Assembly (NCBI RefSeq): GCF_963677845.1
Contig: NZ_OY782498.1
Span: 1,557,518-1,621,517 of the forward strand
From: an uncultured Pseudodesulfovibrio sp.
GTDB lineage: Bacteria; Desulfobacterota; Desulfovibrionia; Desulfovibrionales; Desulfovibrionaceae
Length of the DNA stretch: 64,000 nt
Direction of reading: 5' to 3'
The notes under the pieces are model-generated. The model worked only from the letters and a program-made list of their open reading frames with translations. It was not told where the DNA came from and searched no databases. The translations under genes were made by a program, and so were the position numbers. This document shows, piece after piece, positions 51,582 through 61,501 of this stretch. Each line of letters opens with the position of its first letter. Within the stretch, counting starts at the first letter, position 1.

Positions 51582-52454
51582 CTAAAACTTTAAATTCTGT
51601 CCAATTTCGAGACAAGCCTTGGTCTGATTCAGCGTGTATAAATGAACGCCCGGTGCTCCACCATCAAGAAGTTCTTGGGCCTGCTTTGTGGCATAATCGA
51701 TACCCAAACGATACACGGCGTCATCTCCGCCATCTTCGTGAGCTTTTTCAAGACTACTCAGGAACTTCCCGGGAATAGCAGCACCACACAATCCCAAAAT
51801 AAACTTGGCGGACTTAAGCGTCATGATAGGCAGGATGCCTGGAATAACAGGCACATAAGATCCAAGAGCTTTGAGTCTTTCAACGTAATCGAAATAAACA
51901 CGATTATCGAAAAACAACTGCGTTACCAAGAATTGCGCTCCCATTTGAACCTTCTTGTTAACCATTTCTAAATCAGATTGAATGGAAGGTGACTCAAAAT
52001 GAGGTTCTGGGTAAGCTGCCCCGCCGACGCACATCTCTGGATAATGCGATTTGATATATTTGATAACATCCGTTGCGTGTCTGAATTCCTGAGAATCAAA
52101 ATCGAAGTTTTCCACTCCACGCGGGGGATCACCACGCAAGGCCAAAACATTCTGGATATCAGCATCACGAAGGCTTCTTAGAAAATCATCTAGCTTATCG
52201 GCCGATGCTCCAACGCTGGTCAAATGGGTAATCGGCTCAATCCCATGATCCCGTTTCATTCGGGTGGCAATTTCCAACGTGTTATCCTGAGTCCCACCAC
52301 CCGCACCATAGGTGACGGATGCAAACAAGGGATTCAGGACCTTGAGCTGATCAACAACCTCAAAAAATTGAGGCCAAATTTCCTTTTCCTTGGGGGGGAA
52401 AAACTCTAAAGAGATGAAAGGGGACTGCCCTTCGATCAAATCACAAACTCGCAA
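51582..52454 (-). CDS. metF: 5,10-methylenetetrahydrofolate reductase
   Basis: A 290-residue TIM-barrel flavoprotein with SLEFFPPK near residue 16, LRGDPP near residue 106 and an ITQLFFDN-type segment (VTQLFFD). It provides methyl-tetrahydrofolate for methionine synthesis and the Wood-Ljungdahl pathway. The start is TTG at 52454, with GGAG seven bases upstream. It leads the metF-asd-aminotransferase string. Confidence 0.95.
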   Translation of the reverse strand: MRVCDLIEGQSPFISLEFFPPKEKEIWPQFFEVVDQLKVLNPLFASVTYGAGGGTQDNTLEIATRMKRDHGIEPITHLTSVGASADKLDDFLRSLRDADIQNVLALRGDPPRGVENFDFDSQEFRHATDVIKYIKSHYPEMCVGGAAYPEPHFESPSIQSDLEMVNKKVQMGAQFLVTQLFFDNRVYFDYVERLKALGSYVPVIPGILPIMTLKSAKFILGLCGAAIPGKFLSSLEKAHEDGGDDAVYRLGIDYATKQAQELLDGGAPGVHLYTLNQTKACLEIGQNLKF

Positions 52455-52576
52455 TGCTTTTCTCCTTCAACGGTATTTGCATAAAGGCACCCTTCTCAGG
52501 GTAAGAGAAATTACATACTCTTTCTCGCCACAACCTTCAATGGAGAAATAGGGGGAATTCCCGCTCAGTCATTTTG

Positions 52577-52969
52577 TTATCGGGAATGAAGAGCGTCAAC
52601 GATAACAATATCGGCAGGAAGATAGTCCAAAGTAGGAGGATTAGACGGACTCACCCAGGCGAACTGTTGTTTTTCCTTCATTTCTAAACAACCAGAATAG
52701 CAATGAATATGATAAAAATACAAACAGACCACAAATTCATCATACTCATGCTCAAGGTCGCGCCAGTATTCAAACTCAGTCGGAGTAACGCCGAGTTCTT
52801 CCTGAAACTCACGGACCAAAGCGTCTTCACGTGACTCATTCTTTTCTATCTTGCCGCCCGGAAACTCCCACCAGCCTGCCATACGCGCACCTTCAGGACG
52901 CTGAACGGCAAGATACTCCCCGTCACGCCAAATAATACCGGCCACAACTTCCAGACGAGGCTTCATCAT
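52577..52969 (-). CDS. Nudix hydrolase of the MutT type
   Basis: A 130-residue Nudix protein. The Nudix box GGKIEKNESREDALVREFQEELG is complete, and the W-EFPGGK segment before it is like MutT, which hydrolyses 8-oxo-dGTP to keep it out of DNA. Its ATG overlaps the stop of the ABC-F gene by four bases (ATGA). Confidence 0.9.
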   Translation of the reverse strand: MMKPRLEVVAGIIWRDGEYLAVQRPEGARMAGWWEFPGGKIEKNESREDALVREFQEELGVTPTEFEYWRDLEHEYDEFVVCLYFYHIHCYSGCLEMKEKQQFAWVSPSNPPTLDYLPADIVIVDALHSR

Positions 52970-54942
52970 TCATCACCCACTTCTGGCGTAATGGCTTCAA
53001 TCTTTTCTTCAAGTTCTCCCATACGCAACATTAAATTTTCCGCCCACTCAGAAGCTTCCTTATACGCATTATTCAGCTTGAGTGCTTCTTCCGGCTTCTC
53101 ATATGTAGCAGGATCATTCATTTTTTCTTCAAGGTCGGCCTGTTCATCAAGCACTTTTTCTAAATCGCCCTCAAGCTTGTCATACTCTTTCTTTAGTGGC
53201 TTAAGGGTGCGATACAGGCGATTGCGCTCTTCTGCCTGACGACGCTTCTCTTCCTTGGAGAGTTTACGTTTTTCACCACGTACTTCTCCAGAATCACACG
53301 CAGCCTGTTCGGCACGGCAGGCCTCTTCCTGTTTGCTCTTGGCATGGTACGCCTCAAATCCACCGAGATGTTGAGTTATACCATCCTTATCCAAAGCCCA
53401 TATTTCTTCGGCGACTTCGTTGAGCAGATATCTATCATGCGCCACAAAAAGCAAAGTGCCTGCATAATCCTTGAGCGCACGAATAAGCCCTTCACGAGTC
53501 TCAATATCAAGATGGTTTGTTGGCTCATCAAGGACCAAAAAATTGGATCGTGACAAAAACAAGGTAGCGAGTAGAAGCCTACTTTTCTCTCCGCCGGATA
53601 ACCCTTTAATTTTACGCTCAAAAAAAGACTCACCCAACAAAAACAAACCAAGCACACTCATGACCTGTTCTTCAGTCAAATTTGAATCAGACAATCGTCT
53701 GATTTCACCAATGACAGAATTATCAAGATTAAGAATTTCATGCTGGTGCTGGCTAAAATAGCCAAGATCCGTACCGCTACCGACTTTGACATGGCCTGCT
53801 GTAGGCGTCAAAGAACCGGTTATCAGTTTAAGCAACGTGGATTTACCAGCACCATTGGGGGCAACAACTGCGACTTTCTTGCCACGAAAAAGTTGAAAAT
53901 CGAGCTTCGGCCACACAGATTCAACACCGTCGTAATGAAATTCAAGATCAACTGCCGAGGCCGGAACTTTATCCCCGCGCTTGGGCTCTGGCAGGCGAAA
54001 ATTCAAACTTTTTCCCCGATGGGAAGCAGCCTGAGCTTCTTTGATTTGATTCAATTCCTGCTCAAGTTTTTCCACCTTTTTCAACTTGCTCTGCGCTTGT
54101 GCAGCCTTGCGAGCCTTCACACGAAATTTATTAATATATTTATATTCATTGTCAATTCGAGCCGACAGCTTGTCCGCTTCTTTCTGACGTTGAGACCGAT
54201 TCTCTTCGTCCCAAACCAAAAACTCATCAAAAGAACCTTTACGAAAAACAGGCTTGCCTGTGCCAAGAAACAAAACATGTGTGCCGACACGATTAAGAAA
54301 AATTTTGTCGTGAACGACAAAGGCCAATGTGCCACGAAAGCCGAGAAGGTACTCCTCCAACCATTCCACAGCTTCAAGATCGAGATGGTTGGTCGGTTCA
54401 TCAAGAAGAAGGATATCTGCGCCCTGCAAAAGTACTCTGCCGAGTTTCGCACGCTCACGCCATCCACCGGACAATTCTCCAATATTTTTGAACAAGTCTT
54501 CATCACTAAAACCTAAGCCGGTCAAGATGGCTCGCGCCTTGTGATCCGGATTATATCCGTACCGCTCCTCGAATTCAGCCTGACGATGGGACAATTTTTC
54601 TATCCGCGCATTATCATTGGCAGCAACAGCCTTTTCCCATTCTTCCCAAAACTCGTTCCACGACGGCAGTGCAGACAGGACCCAAGACAACAATTGATGT
54701 TCTAAAACCGTCCCAGTCATTTCCTGCGCAACATATCCAACCTGCGCCCCTTTGGACAACGTTAACTGTCCTGCATCCGGTTCAAGCTTTCCGGCCAAGA
54801 CCTTGAGCAACGTACTTTTCCCGCATCCATTAGGACCAGTCAGGGCAAGACGCATGCCCGGTGTGACCTCAAAGGCTACATCAGAAAAAACAGGTTCTCC
54901 ACCATAGGATTTGCCAAGACTTTGAACAGTAATTCGCGACAT
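52966..54942 (-). CDS. ABC-F family ATPase
   Basis: A 658-residue protein with two ABC domains and no transmembrane segments. It has two Walker A (GPNGCGKST and APNGAGKST), two LSGG signatures and the Walker B sequences LLLDEPTNHLD and LVLDEPTNHLD. The inter-domain linker and a C-terminal coiled coil (about 560-650) are typical of the Uup/EttA group, which act on the ribosome at the E site. The coiled coil suggests Uup type. A 4-base overlap joins it to the Nudix gene. Confidence 0.94.
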   Translation of the reverse strand: MSRITVQSLGKSYGGEPVFSDVAFEVTPGMRLALTGPNGCGKSTLLKVLAGKLEPDAGQLTLSKGAQVGYVAQEMTGTVLEHQLLSWVLSALPSWNEFWEEWEKAVAANDNARIEKLSHRQAEFEERYGYNPDHKARAILTGLGFSDEDLFKNIGELSGGWRERAKLGRVLLQGADILLLDEPTNHLDLEAVEWLEEYLLGFRGTLAFVVHDKIFLNRVGTHVLFLGTGKPVFRKGSFDEFLVWDEENRSQRQKEADKLSARIDNEYKYINKFRVKARKAAQAQSKLKKVEKLEQELNQIKEAQAASHRGKSLNFRLPEPKRGDKVPASAVDLEFHYDGVESVWPKLDFQLFRGKKVAVVAPNGAGKSTLLKLITGSLTPTAGHVKVGSGTDLGYFSQHQHEILNLDNSVIGEIRRLSDSNLTEEQVMSVLGLFLLGESFFERKIKGLSGGEKSRLLLATLFLSRSNFLVLDEPTNHLDIETREGLIRALKDYAGTLLFVAHDRYLLNEVAEEIWALDKDGITQHLGGFEAYHAKSKQEEACRAEQAACDSGEVRGEKRKLSKEEKRRQAEERNRLYRTLKPLKKEYDKLEGDLEKVLDEQADLEEKMNDPATYEKPEEALKLNNAYKEASEWAENLMLRMGELEEKIEAITPEVGDE

Positions 54943-55044
54943 GAATTATAATACCTCTTTAATGCTTGGATAAGGGAATATATTGACCGGTGCAGATTGG
55001 CAAGACCGTTTTGACCAGCCCTCTTGTTCAGGCTATAAAGTCAT

Positions 55045-55308
55045 ATGCAACACTGGTACGTATATCTCATGCGCTGTGCTGACGACAGCCTCTACTGCGG
55101 CATTACAACCGATATCGATCGGCGCTTAAAAGAACATAACGCGGGAACTGCATCAAAATACACCCGTCCACGACGGCCTGTAAAAATTGCTGCCTGCGGA
55201 AAAGTGTCTGACAAGAGCAGTGCATTGAAACTGGAAATAGAAATCAAAAAACAACATCGCAACCATAAAATTGGCCATCTCAAAGCTTCAACAAATGCGG
55301 TACAATAA
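55045..55308 (+). CDS. GIY-YIG endonuclease-superfamily protein
   Basis: An 87-residue UPF0213-type protein. The GIY-YIG core (WYVYLMR ... SLYCGITTDIDRRLKEHN) with the usual Tyr, Gly, Arg and His is visible. These short stand-alone proteins are thought to act in DNA repair, but the function is not known. The ribosome site is weak. It is divergent from the ABC-F gene. Confidence 0.87.
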   Translation: MQHWYVYLMRCADDSLYCGITTDIDRRLKEHNAGTASKYTRPRRPVKIAACGKVSDKSSALKLEIEIKKQHRNHKIGHLKASTNAVQ

Positions 55309-55406
55309 GGTGACACCTTTTCTTCAAACAACTCAAGAGGGTTGCCAACAATCAAAATCATAGGTAATCAAAAAAATTAACCCATAAAACAATCTACAAA
55401 TTATCT

Positions 55407-55646
55407 ATGTTAGATTCCAATACATTATATATGATTCTGGCTATGGCCGGATTTGTTCTCATTGCAATTATCGTGGTCCATCACCACAATTGCTCTGATC
55501 TTATCAGACACAAACGTGCCGAGGTCAAAGGCATTACAAAACGACTTGGATACAAAATAGACACGCTTGAGCAGGAAGCCATAGACCTCAAAACACAAAT
55601 TGAAGAAATCGATGAACAGATCGACACCTTGAAGGTACAGGACTGA
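55407..55646 (+). CDS. small membrane coiled-coil protein, hypothetical
   Basis: A 79-residue protein with one N-terminal transmembrane helix (about residues 8-24) and a heptad-rich C-terminal half. It is followed after two bases by a similarly built gene. No family is recognised. The start has no clear Shine-Dalgarno, so it may begin elsewhere, but the pairing with the next gene supports the coding call. Confidence 0.62.
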   Translation: MLDSNTLYMILAMAGFVLIAIIVVHHHNCSDLIRHKRAEVKGITKRLGYKIDTLEQEAIDLKTQIEEIDEQIDTLKVQD

Positions 55647-55648
55647 TC

Positions 55649-56116
55649 ATGACCATCCCTCTCATTCTCCTAGGCCTGATCGTTCTCATCTTCACTCTTC
55701 TGCTACGGACTATAAGCCAATACAAAATTTCCAACCTGAATACCCTTTCCAATGAACAACAAAAAATACAGTCAAAATATGACTTCATGGTCAAACACAG
55801 AAAAGAATTAAAAGCTCAGCTGGAAAAAAAGACCCAACGTCTGACTCGACTCAGAAACAATCAAGAAGGCGTCCGAATCATTTCGTCAGATGACTTGAAT
55901 TTTGAAGATATCGATGACACTGAAAAAATAAGTCGTTACCTTCTGCAAAATGGCAAAATAAGTCTTGAACAAAATGAACGCGCTCTCAAAAAAATGGAGA
56001 TCCTTAAAATGGACTTCCTTGCCGTTTGCCTAGCCCTCGGTTTTGTTGATATGGAAACAGGAAAACAAGCTCTCAAGGCAAACAATATCCAACTGAAATC
56101 ATCACATAAAGTATAA
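55649..56116 (+). CDS. membrane coiled-coil protein, hypothetical
   Basis: A 155-residue protein with an N-terminal transmembrane helix (about residues 3-22), a coiled coil (about 30-70) and a helical C-terminal part (DDTEKISRYLLQNGKISLEQNERALKK then DFLAVCLALGFV). The latter could bind another protein. It lies two bases after the smaller coiled-coil gene, so the pair is probably an operon. The function is unknown. A terminator follows. Confidence 0.7.
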   Translation: MTIPLILLGLIVLIFTLLLRTISQYKISNLNTLSNEQQKIQSKYDFMVKHRKELKAQLEKKTQRLTRLRNNQEGVRIISSDDLNFEDIDDTEKISRYLLQNGKISLEQNERALKKMEILKMDFLAVCLALGFVDMETGKQALKANNIQLKSSHKV

Positions 56117-56121
56117 AAAAG

Positions 56122-56152
56122 AAAAGGCCGCGTCTCAATGACACGGCCTTTT
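56122..56152. terminator. bidirectional terminator between the coiled-coil pair and leuB
   Basis: AAAAGGCCG (56122-56130) pairs with CGGCCTTTT (56144-56152) around a 13-base loop. T-runs exist on both sides, and the neighbouring genes are convergent. Confidence 0.85.
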
Positions 56153-56173
56153 CACTCTTCGAAATTATATTCT

Positions 56174-57241
56174 CTACATATTCGCAAGTACGGCTTCAGC
56201 CATCGCGATACATCCAACGGATTTGCAACCTTCCTGCCAAATGTCACCAGTCCGGTATCCCTGTTCCAAAGTCTTCTCCACTGCCTGCTCGATGCAATCA
56301 GCCTCTTCCGTCATATCAAATGAATGACGGAGCATCATGGACACAGACAAAATGGTCGCCAAAGGATTGGCCTTATCCTGACCGGCAATGTCCGGGGCAG
56401 AGCCATGGATCGGTTCGTATAAACCGGGATTGGCCTCACCAAGAGAAGCAGACGGCAGCATACCGATAGAACCGGTAATCGCAGCGGCCTCATCAGACAG
56501 GATATCGCCGAACAGGTTACCGGTGACAATCACGTCGAACTGAGACGGGTCACGCACCAACTGCATGGCAGCGTTGTCCACATACATGTGAGACAACTCG
56601 ATATCCGGATAATTCTTATGCTCATCAATAACGATTTCGCGCCAGACTCGTGAAACATCCAACACGTTGGCCTTGTCCACGGAACAAACGCGGCTTGAGC
56701 GCTTACGGGCGGCTTCAAAAGCCACACGGGCAATGCGACGGATTTCATGCTCATAATATGTCATGGTGTTGTAGCCAAAACGCTCACCATCTTTTTCGCC
56801 ATCAAAACGCGGTTCACCAAAATAAATGCCACCAGTCAACTCACGCACAACCATGACGTCCAACCCTTTGGCCACGATATCCGGACGCAAATAACAAGCG
56901 TCAGCCAACTGCTTAAACAAATTGGCGGGACGTACGTTGGCGAACAAGCCCAATTCTTTACGAATGCCGAGCAACCCTTTCTCAGGGCGAATGGACGGAT
57001 CAATGGTATCCCATTTAGGCCCCCCCACCGCGCCAAGCAATACGGCATCAGCGTCCTTGCATTTGGCAATTGTTTCGTCTGGCAGGGGAACGCCATCAGC
57101 ATCAATTGCGCATCCACCAATCAGGGCCTCGGTGGTTTCAAAAGTCTGCCCGTATTTCTCACCGACCTTATCCAAAACACGCAAGGCTTGAGTAACTATT
57201 TCCTGCCCTATGCCGTCACCCGGCAAAACACATATTTTCAT
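56174..57241 (-). CDS. leuB: 3-isopropylmalate dehydrogenase
   Basis: A 355-residue NAD-dependent enzyme with [10 protein letters not shown] at the N-terminus, GAVGGPKWD, the [14 protein letters not shown] substrate segment and the [17 protein letters not shown] nucleotide-binding segment. It performs the oxidative decarboxylation in leucine synthesis. It is the last gene of leuACDB, 21 bases after leuD. Confidence 0.97.
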   Translation of the reverse strand: MKICVLPGDGIGQEIVTQALRVLDKVGEKYGQTFETTEALIGGCAIDADGVPLPDETIAKCKDADAVLLGAVGGPKWDTIDPSIRPEKGLLGIRKELGLFANVRPANLFKQLADACYLRPDIVAKGLDVMVVRELTGGIYFGEPRFDGEKDGERFGYNTMTYYEHEIRRIARVAFEAARKRSSRVCSVDKANVLDVSRVWREIVIDEHKNYPDIELSHMYVDNAAMQLVRDPSQFDVIVTGNLFGDILSDEAAAITGSIGMLPSASLGEANPGLYEPIHGSAPDIAGQDKANPLATILSVSMMLRHSFDMTEEADCIEQAVEKTLEQGYRTGDIWQEGCKSVGCIAMAEAVLANM

Positions 57242-57262
57242 CGATCTCTCCGATACTTATCG

Positions 57263-57754
57263 TTAGGCCAATTTCTTCTTGACGTATTCCACGAGTCCAC
57301 CGACATCCAAAATTTCTTGCATAAACGGCGGAACGGCGGCGGCCTGTACGGTTTCGCCTGTGGTGATATTTCTGATTACACCAGTGGTGGTATCAACTTC
57401 GATTTCATCGGTATCATTGAATTTCTCAATATCATCACCGATCTCAAGCAACACCAGGCCCATATTGAAACCGTTACGGTAGAAAATCCGGGCAAAACTA
57501 TGAGCAAGAACCACAGGAATTCCTGCGCCCAAAATGGAAATAGGGGCATGCTCACGAGAGGAGCCACAACCGAAGTTCACGCCTCCGACCATAACGTCGT
57601 TTTCTTTGACTCGTTTGACCCAACCGGCCTCCAAGCCTTCCATACAGTTCTCACCGAGCACCTTGGAATCGGTGGTCACCAAGAAGCGAGCGGGAATGAT
57701 GGCATCTGTATCTATATGGTCGCCCACTTTATGAGCAGTTCCGGTAACTTTCAT
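57263..57754 (-). CDS. leuD: 3-isopropylmalate dehydratase small subunit
   Basis: A 163-residue protein with the HTDAIIPAR-type start ([10 protein letters not shown]) and [10 protein letters not shown], both signatures of the short (archaeal-type) small subunit. It forms the isomerase with LeuC. The open frame runs upstream to 57949 inside leuC, but the ATG at 57754 follows AGGAGGGGG and fits the family. Length agrees with the short LeuD group. Confidence 0.95.
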   Translation of the reverse strand: MKVTGTAHKVGDHIDTDAIIPARFLVTTDSKVLGENCMEGLEAGWVKRVKENDVMVGGVNFGCGSSREHAPISILGAGIPVVLAHSFARIFYRNGFNMGLVLLEIGDDIEKFNDTDEIEVDTTTGVIRNITTGETVQAAAVPPFMQEILDVGGLVEYVKKKLA

Positions 57755-57767
57755 TTTATTCCCCCTC

Positions 57768-59027
57768 CTACAACTTTCCGGGGTTGGTGATCTCACCCAC
57801 AATGGCACTTGCAGCGGCCACAGCGGGATTGGACAAGAATACTTCCGCTTCGAGAGACCCCATACGTCCCTTGAAGTTGCGATTGGTAGTCGCGATACAC
57901 CGTTCGCCGCCAGCCAAAATACCCATATGGCCGCCCAGACAGGGACCACAGGTCGGAGGACCTACAATACAGCCTGAATCCATAAATACTTCCATCAAAC
58001 CTTCACGCATACACGCTTTCCAAATGGCAGGAGTGGCAGGCAAAATAATGCAACGCACCTTGGGATCAACTTTGCGACCTTTCAAAATGGCTGCAGCCAC
58101 ACGCATATCTTCGATACGACCATTGGTGCAGGAACCGATGACCGCCTGATGAATCTGCAAACCACTGGTCTCATCAACGGATTTCACATTGTCCGGCAAA
58201 TGCGGGCAAGCAACCTGCGGTGCCATATCTGTGACGTCAATATTCAGCACGCGTTCATATTCAGCATCAGCATCCGGTGCCATCAATTCTCCGCCAGAAA
58301 ATCCAGCTGTCTTGGCGTATTCCATTGTTTTCTCGTCCACTGGGAACAATCCAACCTTGCCGCCGGCCTCAATGGCCATGTTGGCAATCGTCATACGCCC
58401 TTCGATGGACATGTTGTCCACAACTTCACCGGAGTATTCAAGCGCCTTGTAAAGCGCACCGGCAACCCCAAGCTGCCCAATTTGATTCAGCACGAAATCC
58501 TTGGCACTGACATGTTCACTTGGTGTACCGGTAATATTCACCTTGATAGTCGGTGGCACTTTGAACCATGTTTCCCCCAGAGCCATTGCCGCACCGATGT
58601 CCGTCGATCCCATGCCGGTGGCAAATGCGCCAAGTCCACCATAAGTGCATGTGTGGGAATCTGCCCCCACCACCACATTACCAGGACCGACAATGCCCTT
58701 CTCTGGCAGCAACGCATGTTCCACGCCGACTTCACCACATTCATAGTAATGGGTCACACCCAATTCTTCAGCGAACTCACGAACAACCTTCACCTGTTCA
58801 GCAGAATCAATATCTTTATTTGGAGTGAAATGATCACAAACCAACGAAATTTTGTCCTGATCAAACACTTTTTTTGCACCCATAGCCTTGAAAGACTTGA
58901 TGGCCAAAGGCGCAGTAATGTCGTTGGCCAGCACCATATCTACCGCACACTGGACAATCTGTCCGGCACCGGTAATTTCTTGGTCTGTGTGTTTCTGTAA
59001 TATTTTTTCAGCTAAAGTCTGACCCAT
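57768..59027 (-). CDS. leuC: 3-isopropylmalate dehydratase large subunit
   Basis: A 419-residue aconitase-family protein with Cys ligands of the 4Fe-4S cluster in GSCTNGR and in a [12 protein letters not shown] segment near the C-terminus. The 419-residue size is the short, archaeal-type large subunit, which pairs with the short LeuD next to it. It starts 3 bases after leuA. Confidence 0.96.
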   Translation of the reverse strand: MGQTLAEKILQKHTDQEITGAGQIVQCAVDMVLANDITAPLAIKSFKAMGAKKVFDQDKISLVCDHFTPNKDIDSAEQVKVVREFAEELGVTHYYECGEVGVEHALLPEKGIVGPGNVVVGADSHTCTYGGLGAFATGMGSTDIGAAMALGETWFKVPPTIKVNITGTPSEHVSAKDFVLNQIGQLGVAGALYKALEYSGEVVDNMSIEGRMTIANMAIEAGGKVGLFPVDEKTMEYAKTAGFSGGELMAPDADAEYERVLNIDVTDMAPQVACPHLPDNVKSVDETSGLQIHQAVIGSCTNGRIEDMRVAAAILKGRKVDPKVRCIILPATPAIWKACMREGLMEVFMDSGCIVGPPTCGPCLGGHMGILAGGERCIATTNRNFKGRMGSLEAEVFLSNPAVAAASAIVGEITNPGKL

Positions 59028-59030
59028 GGT

Positions 59031-60563
59031 CTATCTCTCCTCTTTGGCTTTTTCCATGCGATTCAATGCGTTGATCATAGCGAGAGCACTCGCCTTGACC
59101 ACATCGGCGTCATTGGCGCGCCCAACGGACCGAGTCCCATCGTGCGCGATACGAACGGCCACGCTTGCCAAGGCGTCGGACCCTTCGGTTACGGCGTTCA
59201 CCGAGTATACTTCAAGTTTCGGAGCCACACCTACCATTGAGTAGATGGACTGGAACACCGCGTCAATGGAACCTTCTCCAAAACTGCTGTTTCGTTTGAC
59301 TTCGGCCTCACCTTTGGCGCCAAATTCCATGACAGCGGCAGCATGTGGCGGAACATCACCAGTACCGGAAAACACTGACATATCAATCAAACGGAACCTA
59401 TCTTTACGACGATATACGGATTCAAGAATCAAAGCTTCAACATCTTCATCAAAAACCTGCTCCTTTTTATCGGCCAAGTCCTTAACGGCCTTGAAAAGCA
59501 CCTGAATCTGTTCCTCGTCCAAAGTGTATCCCAGTTCTTCGGCTTTATTCTTGACCGCGTGCGAACCGGAATGTTTGCCAATGACAATATCATTACTTGT
59601 CCGGCCAATGGAATCCGGGGTCATAATCTCATACGTCAAACGATTCTTGATGACGCCATCCTGATGAATACCGGATTCATGAGCAAAAGCGTTGGCACCC
59701 ACAATTGCCTTGTTGGGCGGAATGGGCATGCCTATAATCTGCGACAAACGACGGCAGGAAGGATACAATTGCTCGGTTTTAATATTGGTCTCGACATTGT
59801 ACAACTCCTTACGGGTGTTGATCGCCATGACCAAATCTTCCAAGGCAGCATTCCCCGCCCGTTCACCAATCCCAAGCACAGTGCATTCAACCTGACGAGC
59901 ACCTGCTTTGACCGCAGCCAAAGTGTTCGCCACAGCAGAACCAAGATCGTTGTGGCAATGAACAGACAGGATGGCCTTGTCTACATTTTTCACGTTATCC
60001 TTCAAATGTTTAATCAAATCATAATACTCAAAGGGCTGAGTGTATCCCACAGTATCCGGGATATTAACGACTGTAGCACCGGCCTCAATGGCAACCTCAG
60101 TTACCTTAACCAAAAAATCCCAGTCCGAACGAGATGCGTCCTCAGCGGAGAACTCCACATTATCCGTATACTGCTTGGCGTGCCTGACGGCTTTGTCGAT
60201 CATGACGATCACTTCATCGGCAGTCTTGCCCAACTTATGTTTCATATGAATTTCACTGGTAGCGAGAAATGTGTGGATCCGAGGATTTTTCGCATCCTTC
60301 ACAGCTTCCCAGCAACGGTCGATATCTCCAACAACGGCCCGGCACAGTCCAGCAACCTGCACAGTGTCCACAGCTCGAGCAATGGCTTGGACCGCCTCAA
60401 AATCGCCTTGACTGGCAATAGGAAATCCTGCTTCGATGACATCAACACCCAATGTTTCAAGCTGTTGGGCCATGCGGATTTTCTCATCCTGATTCATGGT
60501 TGCGCCAGGTGACTGCTCGCCGTCACGCAAGGTGGTATCAAAAACGTACACTCTGTCTGCCAT
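59031..60563 (-). CDS. leuA: 2-isopropylmalate synthase
   Basis: A 510-residue enzyme that condenses acetyl-CoA with 2-oxoisovalerate, the first step of leucine synthesis. The DTTLRDGEQSPG motif at the N-terminus and the HCHNDLG motif contain metal and substrate residues; the C-terminal 120 residues (YSVNAVTEGSDALA) form the leucine feedback domain. The ATG at 60563 has GGAGGA upstream; the longer frame to 60638 lacks family features. It is preceded by a good promoter and by the pssA terminator, so the leu genes form a separate unit. Confidence 0.97.
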   Translation of the reverse strand: MADRVYVFDTTLRDGEQSPGATMNQDEKIRMAQQLETLGVDVIEAGFPIASQGDFEAVQAIARAVDTVQVAGLCRAVVGDIDRCWEAVKDAKNPRIHTFLATSEIHMKHKLGKTADEVIVMIDKAVRHAKQYTDNVEFSAEDASRSDWDFLVKVTEVAIEAGATVVNIPDTVGYTQPFEYYDLIKHLKDNVKNVDKAILSVHCHNDLGSAVANTLAAVKAGARQVECTVLGIGERAGNAALEDLVMAINTRKELYNVETNIKTEQLYPSCRRLSQIIGMPIPPNKAIVGANAFAHESGIHQDGVIKNRLTYEIMTPDSIGRTSNDIVIGKHSGSHAVKNKAEELGYTLDEEQIQVLFKAVKDLADKKEQVFDEDVEALILESVYRRKDRFRLIDMSVFSGTGDVPPHAAAVMEFGAKGEAEVKRNSSFGEGSIDAVFQSIYSMVGVAPKLEVYSVNAVTEGSDALASVAVRIAHDGTRSVGRANDADVVKASALAMINALNRMEKAKEER

Positions 60564-60585
60564 GGTGTCCTCCGATTCTTCCCCT

Positions 60586-60615
60586 TTTATAGGGGGATTC
60601 AGTCTATGATTGCAA
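60586..60615 (-). promoter_or_regulatory. predicted promoter of the leu genes
   Basis: On the minus strand TTGCAA (60610-60615) and TATAAA (60586-60591) are 18 bases apart. The transcription start would be near 60579, giving a leader of only about 15 bases, so there is no room for a leucine attenuator. The -10 box is inside a small CCCC-TATAAAA-GGGG inverted repeat. Confidence 0.58.
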
Positions 60616-60624
60616 ATATAGAAA

Positions 60625-60653
60625 ATCGCCAAACGCACCGAATGCGTGGCGAT
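60625..60653 (-). terminator. terminator after pssA
   Basis: A 7-bp outer stem (60625-60631 with 60647-60653) and a 4-bp inner stem (CGCA/TGCG) with a two-base bulge, followed on the minus strand by TTTTC. It separates pssA from the leu genes. Confidence 0.72.
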
Positions 60654-60695
60654 AAGGGTCAGTACGACGTACCAATATGGGAGTGAGGGGATGAG

Positions 60696-61469
60696 CTAGT
60701 TGAGCTCTTCTTCCTTTGAACTATCCCTATGTAGTCGTTTGTTTCTGCGGGATAGTAGGAAAATAGTGTAGAGAGGGCCGGAAATAATATAGCCCAAGAA
60801 AATAACGAAGCCGAGAACCTTGGGGCGCGATGCGACCAAAGAAAAAATCAAAATAGCCGTGACCATCCAGCTAAAAGGATGGGCCTTAAAAGAACTGAGT
60901 TCCTTGAAGGAATAGAAACGAACTGTGCTAACCATAAAGAAAGACAGCACATACACTAATACCAATGCACCGGTGGGCATAACCGAATGAATATACTCTG
61001 CGGGGACATATTCGGAAAAGAGCACCAGAGTGGCAAGGGTGCAGGCTGCCGCGGGGATGGGCAGACCTACAAAGTGTTTCTTGGAAGTAGTGGCGGCCTG
61101 AACATTAAAACGGGCCAACCGAAGGGCTCCACACGCCATGAACAGGAAAGCGGCCATAAGACCGAGTCTGCCATAGTCATTCAGTACCCAAAGATATGTC
61201 ATGACTGCCGGGACCACACCAAAGGCCACCAAGTCAGCCAAGGAATCCAACTGGACTCCAAACTCACTGGTGGTATGGGTGATACGCGCGACCTTCCCGT
61301 CCAATCCATCGAACACACAGCTTGCCAGGATGCACAGGGCACAGGAGGCAAAGTCCCCCTGAATAGCCCATGTCAATCCCAGAAAACCAATAAACAAGCT
61401 GGCCGTAGTCAGCAGGTTCGGCAGGAGGTAGACGCTCTTGTGGCGCGGCAATTTTCTTTCTTTAACCAT
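60696..61469 (-). CDS. pssA: CDP-diacylglycerol-serine O-phosphatidyltransferase
   Basis: A 257-residue membrane enzyme of the CDP-alcohol phosphatidyltransferase family, with the signature DGLDGKVARITHTTSEFGVQLDSLADLVAFG (DGx2ARx8Gx3Dx3D pattern). It makes phosphatidylserine from CDP-diacylglycerol and serine. It is 32 bases downstream of psd, which decarboxylates the product. Several hydrophobic helices fit type II PssA. Confidence 0.95.
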   Translation of the reverse strand: MVKERKLPRHKSVYLLPNLLTTASLFIGFLGLTWAIQGDFASCALCILASCVFDGLDGKVARITHTTSEFGVQLDSLADLVAFGVVPAVMTYLWVLNDYGRLGLMAAFLFMACGALRLARFNVQAATTSKKHFVGLPIPAAACTLATLVLFSEYVPAEYIHSVMPTGALVLVYVLSFFMVSTVRFYSFKELSSFKAHPFSWMVTAILIFSLVASRPKVLGFVIFLGYIISGPLYTIFLLSRRNKRLHRDSSKEEELN

Positions 61470-61501
61470 GACAATCTTCTGTTCTGTTTTCTGGAGTAAG
61501 C

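Noticed and set aside
52455-52576. A possible SAM riboswitch before metF
   Set aside because: The 122-base gap has only a small ACCC/GGGT hairpin and no terminator or conserved riboswitch core that I can recognise.
56747-60512. Several plus-strand frames of 280-350 codons opposite leuB, leuD, leuC and leuA
   Set aside because: They are shadows of a well-conserved operon; none has a ribosome site with matching family features.
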